DNA from: Oscarella lobularis
Lineage: Eukaryota; Porifera; Homoscleromorpha; Homosclerophorida; Oscarellidae
Length of the DNA stretch: 64,000 nt
Direction: 5' to 3'
NCBI RefSeq assembly: GCF_947507565.1
Contig: NC_089175.1
Location: forward strand, 6,561,733-6,625,732
Notes under the pieces: model-generated
The model's input: only the letters and a program-made list of their open reading frames with translations
The model's database searches: none
What the model was told of the DNA's origin: nothing
Made by a program: the position numbers and the translations under genes
Shown here: positions 58,104-64,000 of the stretch, piece after piece
How the letters are laid out: each line of letters starts with the position of its first letter
How positions within the stretch are numbered: position 1 is the first letter of the stretch

Positions 58104-59813
58104 CGTCCTCTTCCATTACACCCTTTTGGAGGCACAAGTATAGAGCTATGTGTTTATATTCATTTCTGTATAGTCACGTAGCTGCGTAAAAGATAGTTAA
58201 TCGTGTTGGTATTTGTAACGCTGTTATATTGAGGTCTGACTTTGTCGTATTTAGTCCTAATTAATGCACTGCTAGAATCTGTCATGACGACTGTAAAATA
58301 CAGAACTGTTCACCTGCCGGAAGGTCAAGTATTTTACCCCCAAGGCTTTGCATGGGGCTACAGAGGTAAATTATGCTTTTGTCCTTTACAGTTCCAGAAG
58401 ACAGGAAGGAGAAAGGAAAAAAGGAGTGTTAGAAAACAACAGGTACGCGTGCTATTAGTCTAGAATAAGACGTCTATTAATTAGTATCTGTATGGCCTTC
58501 TTTAATATTCATGCCTTTGTCCCTGCATTGAAGGCTCCCTTTGTCTTTCCATTTTCTTCTAAACTGTTTTTTGTAGCAGCAGTTGAACGAATCTTCTTTT
58601 TCCTACACAAACTCAAGAGTACCTGTGTTTTCTCTTGCGGAATGAGACCCAACTCTTGCCCCATTTTACAGAGAATAAATTCGAAATCAGTTGTGAAGGT
58701 ACTAGGTCACTTTTTTATCAGTATTTATTTATTTATCCTGGTCTTTTTCTCAGATTGGCTAGGTGCAGTTGTCTTTGCGCCAGAGTAAGCTATTTCACAA
58801 CTAAACGCGCTCTTTTAATTAATTAATTAAGCTCTTCTATCAGGTCAGTCAGAAACTAGGCAGAGTATGGCTTCTCTTCTTTTGAAAGGTCATAATAGTA
58901 AGTTGCTCTATCGTTAGTATTTAATTTACCTATTTATTTGTTGCGGAAATTATATGATAGTGTTATTTCCGTTGGCGGACTGCAGATGGTTTGGCGTAAA
59001 ATAACGTTTCAGCTAAGAATTTGCAGTCCGTTTGAATTTCAATTTGCGTCTACACATTTCAGTTTTTCAACATTCGCGTTAGTGCCGTCATCACTTTTCA
59101 TTCATTGAGGCTGACCTCAAAATTCAACAATATCCTTTTTCGACGACGAAGCCTATCCTCTCCTTCCCTAACTTGTGTATGAATGTCTTAGACAACTCAT
59201 TTGCTATAGAGAGTTCAGTGAAGCCGCGTTTGTTAGTGAAACAGTTAGTTAATATTTGAATATTGGCGTGTCTTTTGATTTACTAACCTTGGTCTTTTTA
59301 GCAAAGGCTAGTCAAAAGATAGTCAGAGTGTGGCTTCTCTCCTTTTACACACCTAAAAGTGATTTTCTATTTCTATCGTATTTATTTAACCCGGAAGTTA
59401 TATGTGATTGACTTCTTAGGTGGGCTTTGTGACGCACATCAGCGGCTCAACGAATATGAGCCAACATATTAGACCTTTGCGTATCGGAGAACGTTCACAA
59501 TTTCAGTACAGTCATTACCTTCATTGACGCTCTACAAAGATTCAACAACATCTTGTATCGACATCGGCTATCATCTCTAAGAAAAATACCTTGTGAATAT
59601 ATATGAATATACTTTTGTCGTAACTGCTGCTCGATTGGAAGCGTTTCCTTTAGCGCAGATACTCAGACTCGTTTACTACATCCGCGTACAATCAAATCGC
59701 CTGTCTAAAATTCAATTGGACGGCACTTGCGACGGGTACGATTGCTTGCAGTTACACTCCCACATACGGAAAGGCAGTCTCAGCAAAAGAAACGTCAATC
59801 TCTTCTAGGTTGT
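58104..59813. repeat. Intergenic DNA between the ankyrin-Roc gene and lectin H
   Basis: 58104-58685 has no recognised feature; a frame from 58242 (MSYLVLINALLESVMTTVKY) has no domain I know. 58690-59180 match 23025-23500, and 59250-59813 match 46320-46797 and 1830-2160. Confidence 0.5.
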
Positions 59814-61217
59814 TCACGTCCTTCTTCTAAATTTCATTTCAGAAAATGACAAGGGTGTGCTTCCTTTCCATGTGTGCCACGTGATACGAGGTAATGAGCC
59901 TCTATTACTCCGATGCCCATTATTCAGAAAAGAATAAGAGCAGGCATTAAACCACCACCCAGCGTTATTATAAGCAGCGCAATTAACGCCTTTTTTGCTG
60001 TCGTGGTCTCGATCTCTTGTCGAGAACTTCATTCCATTTGCATTATAATGTGAGAATCCAGATGCTGCTATTGCATCTCCCGCTGTACCACTGTACCCAC
60101 TAACCCTTAGCCTGTACTGGGAAGTAGAGTCCTCCACGTTGAAGCTATTGTACTTGGCATGCGCACTGTCTCCCGAGTAATCTTCGAATTCAATCCTTAA
60201 TTCATTTGCTCCATTTTCCTGCAACAGCTGGTGAACAGAAGCTAAGCCGAGCCAGTAGTCACCGCTAAGATTTCCAAATCCTCGTTCATAGTCACTCCAT
60301 CCGCGATTAAAGTCAACAGATCCGTCTTTTCGTCTTTGAAAGACGGTCCATCCTCCATTGTCCGTCTCCATGTCACAGTAGACAGGCATAAGGCCAATTC
60401 CGGAATAGGATATTGTGAAAGTGCCGCTTGAAAGATGAGGAGATCGGTTGTGTAGACAAGAGCAATCACAGCCTTGTGAGCTTGCAATTACTAAGAGCAC
60501 AATAATATAATTGAAAATAGTAGTCAGTTGCATACTTCCTAGTTCTTCAAGTTGCTTGTGCAATATTTCTATGGGCGTGGCACCGGGAAGACCTTGAATG
60601 CCTTGGTCACCTTTCTAATGCCAACTTCTTTTAAATTCATATCTGAAGAAATGATAGAGCAGTACCTGTCCTTTATGACCACGCTGCTCAGTATGCCCTT
60701 TATCACCCTTGGGACCCGCGGTTCCTGTAAGACCGGAAGAACCTTTGTTTCCTTTATGACCTTTTCGCCAGCGTTTCCAGCCGTTCCCTTTTGAAAGCAA
60801 TCAGTTCGTAGCTTTAGTAATTTGGGTATGATCTTACTGTTACCTGTTCACCAATATTTCCTCAGTCACCTTTATCACCTTTGGTCCTAGTAGTCCTCTC
60901 TCTCAAGGAGGACCCTAAAATAATAAACTTACTGGTAAATTGCTGGTCAAATGCAAAATAACTATGCGCACTTCTCGTCCAACTGGACCAGGTGGTCCAA
61001 GCGAACCAATAGTGCCAGGTAAACCTTGAGGTCCCACAGGTCCTGGCAATCCCTGAGGTCCAACGATATGCTTATGATCACACCCTGACTTAGCTAATGT
61101 CTGCGACAGAAAAGCAAATTTGTTCTTATAGGATAAATGAAAAATATAATTTTTAGCCTGTGATGACGCATTTTCTACAACGTAGCTCAGTAAACAGAAG
61201 AGCAGCTGTGTTTTCAT
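59814..61217 (-). CDS. Collagen-fibrinogen lectin gene H, collagen exons damaged
   Basis: Second-subtype gene. Start 61217 (MKTQLLFCLLSYVVENASSQ); the first intron is open but has family splice sites. The collagen exon at about 60852-60914 is broken: GGA to TGA (GPP-stop), one A missing (CCAAAGG for CCAAAAGG), and AGA to TGA. The next exon (about 60667-60793) has lost one A (GAAAAGG for GAAAAAGG in D). The neck (KQLEELGS) and the whole FReD are intact, ending KFRRRT at 59814. The 63-nt in-frame stretch MQLTTIFNYII..ASSQG directly precedes CDCSC. Either the gene is dying from its collagen end, or it now makes a short FReD-only secreted product. Confidence 0.75.
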
Positions 61218-61609
61218 TTTTTCGTCACTTGAAGTCGTTTGAATGAATGAATGAAGGCGCTGATCTTCTGGTCTGCTTTAGGATGAATTTTGGATACGGA
61301 AGACACGGAATGATATACGGAATGACATACCAAATTAATACGCAAGCTCCGTGTCATGAACTTTCAAAGATTGCCATAAAAGGACTTCCGTACGAAGTAG
61401 AGTTGCGCCTGCGCAAGACGCCTTTTGTTAGAACCACGGCAAAACTTCCGAACTTGCACGGCCAGGCGTTTTTGCGCCTCGTCAGCCGCGGCTATTCGAA
61501 CGGTTGCGTGTTTCCGACAGTGTTTCAACCCTGAGATCATCGGATGACGAAAATACGCTCTGACTTCTCCTGCATTCGAAACCAAGAATGCCAAATCGAC
61601 GTGTTCACG
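61218..61609 (-). promoter_or_regulatory. Promoter region of lectin gene H
   Basis: Same TATA-less form as D (GATACGGAAGACACGGAATG, CTCCGTGTCATGAACTTTCA, CGCCTGCGCAAGACGCC). Confidence 0.45.
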
Positions 61610-62240
61610 GTTAGGAAGTCGAAGTAGAAGGACTCTAGCGACTGAAATTGGGTTGTTTCGCTTAGAAACTGCGAGATTGAGTGGAAGAATCTAGCCATCA
61701 TCGCCTTGAAATATTCGGACGCTTTTCCAGGCTTCAGAAATCGTGCAAAAATACTTTGTCTGTCTGAATGGGTAAAAATGTGACTCGATCTCAAACAAGA
61801 ACCCAGATTTATTTTTTGTTTAATAAATTATTTAATTAATTCATGCTGTTTTCTAGATCTTTTGATGGCTTGGACGATGGCGTTTCCTTCGACAGACGAT
61901 AAGAAGCCTATTTGATATTGAGAGTTTTATCAAGCTATACCACGTAATATTATACTGGTATTTAAACTGTTTGAGACTCACGTCTTTTTTTCTTAGAAAG
62001 TGCTTCTATGCTCTACTAACACGCCAGTCAGGAACTCGCCAGAGTTGCACACAGTCATGAAGCTGCGGCGGAGTTACTTTATAACTAGTATTTATTTGTC
62101 CATTCATTCCGGAAGTTATGTCATCTTTTGTCCAGGTTTTCTAACCGCAACTGATTTTATTTCAGTGTACGTTTGTTCACATTTAAACTCACACAAACAG
62201 GCAAGCACAGCGACAGAAACGTTAGTCTCTTCCATGAGAT
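61610..62240. repeat. 3' flank block of lectin I
   Basis: Third copy of the block described at 3180-3811, with small deletions (for example near 61840). No gene is seen. Confidence 0.65.
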
Positions 62241-63653
62241 TCATGCTTTTTTTCTAAATTTCATTTCAGAGAATGCCAAGGATGAATATCGTTTCCATGT
62301 GTACCACTGAATGCGATTTGACCCGCTGCCACTCAGATACAAACCATTCAGGAAGGTGCGATTACAGCTGTTAAACCACCAACCACCTTTAAGCTGACCA
62401 GCACAGTGACTACTCCACTGATCATTGTCTTGATCTTCTGTTGAAAACTTCATTCCATTCGCGTTTCTAAGTGAATGTCCAGACGCTGCGATTGCATCAC
62501 CTGCAGTGCCACTGTACCCACTAACGCTTAGCGTGTACTTGGAATTGGAGTTTCCTACATTGAAGCTACTATACTTGGCGTACGCACTGTTCCCTGAGTA
62601 ATCTTTCAAATCAATTCTTAATTCATTTGCTCCGTTTAGCTGCAAGAGCTGGTGAAGAAAAGTTAAGCCAAGCCAATAATCGCCTTCGACATCGCCAAAT
62701 CCTCTTTCGTAGTCATTCCATTCACGATTAAAATCAACTGATCCATCTTTTCGTCTTTGAAAGACCGTCCATCCCCCGCCGTCGGTCTCCATGTCACAGT
62801 AGACAGGAACTAGGCCAATTTCCGGGAAAGCAATTCTAAAATTTCCACTTGAAAGATGAGGAAACCGTTTAAGTAGGCAAGAGCAGTCGCAAGCAGTGAT
62901 TCTCACGATATCTATGCTCACTTTATGAGAAATAGATTACAGTGTATCGAAGCATACTTAGCAGATCTTGGATTTGGTTTTGCAATAACTCGATTGTGTC
63001 GTTTGACATTACCCCAGGAAGACCTTGAATGCCTCGTTCACCTTTCTGATATAAAACGAGTTCTCAAAATCATTCTTTTAACTAATAGGACAGCACCTGT
63101 CCTTTGTGACCATGCTGCCCAATGTGTCCTTTAACACCCTTGGGCCCGATGGGTCCTGTGACGCCAGAAAAACCTCGATTTCCCTTATCACCTTTTGAAC
63201 CAGCCTTTCCAATCTTTCCCTTTTTGAAATAATATTTCTGTCATGCGGTTGTTTTTCCTCATTGTACTGCTACCTGTACACCGGTGTTCCCTCTGTCTCC
63301 TTTATCACCTTTAAATCCTTTTGGCCCCAACAGCCCTCTCTCTCCAGTAGGACCCTATGGCCAATTGAGGTATCAATAGCTTGTTCACTTGTTACTACGT
63401 ACCGCTCTTCCAACTGGACCAGGCGGTCCACGTGAACCGATAGTGCCAGGTAAACCTTGTGGTCCTACAGGGCCTGGCAATCCCTGAGGTCCAGCAATGT
63501 GTTTATGATCGCAAGCAGTTGACAATGTCTGCGCCGGAACAAGATAGGTTTCTTAGGCCAGAAAAGGACATTGTTTATGTTTGCCTGAGAAGACGCGTTT
63601 GTTACAACGTAGCCAAGTAGGAAGAAGAGCAGTGGCGTTCTCATTGTTTTCAT
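62241..63653 (-). CDS. Collagen-fibrinogen lectin gene I
   Basis: Complete type-1 gene of the F subgroup. Start 63653 (MKTMRTPLLFFLLGYVV), GC-donor first intron, collagen exons, neck with NDTIELLQNQIQDL, and a FReD exon joined at CATAG/ATATCGTGAG, giving DLLNIVRITACDCSC. The FReD reads FGDVEGDYWLGL where most copies have FGNLSGDYWLGL, the Ca site STEDQDNDQW, and ends KFRKKA at 62241. The relic C at 11.7 kb shares the DVEGDYW wording, so it derives from this lineage. No lesion. Confidence 0.86.
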
Positions 63654-64000
63654 GTGTTTTGAATGAAAGTCTTCTTCTGCCTGTGCGCTTTTATAGATAT
63701 ATTTTAGGTACGGAAGACACGGAATGATGTCAGGTCCGTGTTATTTACATTTCAAGATTTCCATAAATGGACTTGTCCACGTGCGGGGGTGAGTTGCGCC
63801 TGCGCAAGACTCGTTTTCGGCATATCACCATTTTCTCCTAAGAAAACGCCTGCGACCAGACGCTTTTCGTCTCGTCAGCCACAAAATTTCTGTACTTCTG
63901 CGTCTTTATGGCTGCATTCTACCCGCTCGTCGCCTCGAAACGTCGTCGAATCGCAAAAACACGCTTTAGTTCTTCCCTACTTCACCTAGTTTCGAAACTA
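63654..64000 (-). promoter_or_regulatory. Promoter region of lectin gene I
   Basis: TATAAAAG on the minus strand at 63688-63695. The CRE position reads TGATGTCA, and the E-box CCACGTGCGGGG is near 63778. The window ends inside this region. Confidence 0.6.

Noticed and set aside
1-64000. tRNA, rRNA or CRISPR arrays
   Set aside because: No cloverleaf, ribosomal core sequence or regularly spaced direct repeats with unique spacers were recognised. The tandem and foldback repeats here lack spacer diversity.

Overview
This window is eukaryotic. Genes are split by very short introns (about 45-65 nt) with GT-AG ends and a recurrent GC-AG variant; TATA boxes and AATAAA signals are visible. The gene set (collagen-fibrinogen lectins, Roc-COR proteins with Death domains, a Death/NB-ARC/TPR protein, a MACROD-type macro domain, ZU5) points to an early-branching animal. 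A sponge with a compact genome, possibly a homoscleromorph, is my best guess; that is inference, because no ribosomal or mitochondrial marker is present.

Layout. The minus strand carries a dispersed family of secreted collagen-plus-fibrinogen-domain (ficolin-like) genes: A (<1-1343), B (3812-5224), C (truncated relic, 11.7-12.2 kb), D (23.7-25.1 kb), E (26.2-27.6 kb), F (35.4-36.9 kb), G (46.8-48.2 kb, nonsense mutation), H (59.8-61.2 kb, broken collagen exons), I (62.2-63.7 kb), and a terminal-exon scrap near 22.9 kb. The plus strand carries intracellular signalling genes: a Kelch/coiled-coil/protein-kinase gene (13.1-16.0 kb), two macro-Roc-COR-Death genes (17.6-22.0 and 41.3-45.7 kb), a Death/NB-ARC/SAM-like/TPR gene of NLR type (29.4-34.4 kb) with a 5'-truncated copy (48.5-50.6 kb), and a long ankyrin-Roc-COR-Death-ZU5-Death gene (51.3-58.1 kb).

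Much of the remaining DNA is segmental duplication: about 5.9-9.5 kb matches 37.7-41.0 kb, 16.3-22.7 kb matches 40.0-46.3 kb, and the flanks of the lectin genes recur. It also holds foldback and hairpin elements, a 581-bp insertion whose empty site survives in the sister duplicate, and a GC-rich minisatellite.

The most striking points are these. (1) One Roc-COR-Death chassis is joined to a MACROD-type macro domain in two genes and to an ankyrin array plus ZU5-Death in a third. (2) The apparent stop between the ankyrin-Roc-COR-Death part and the ZU5-Death part lies inside a 47-nt intron, so they are probably one protein. (3) Three lectin genes have a stop-free, in-frame 63-nt intron that reads as a signal peptide just before the fibrinogen domain. 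(4) Three unrelated plus-strand genes share one upstream cassette. Taken together the window reads as a fast-evolving innate-recognition cluster of secreted lectins interleaved with death-fold receptors. That functional reading is inference from domain content.
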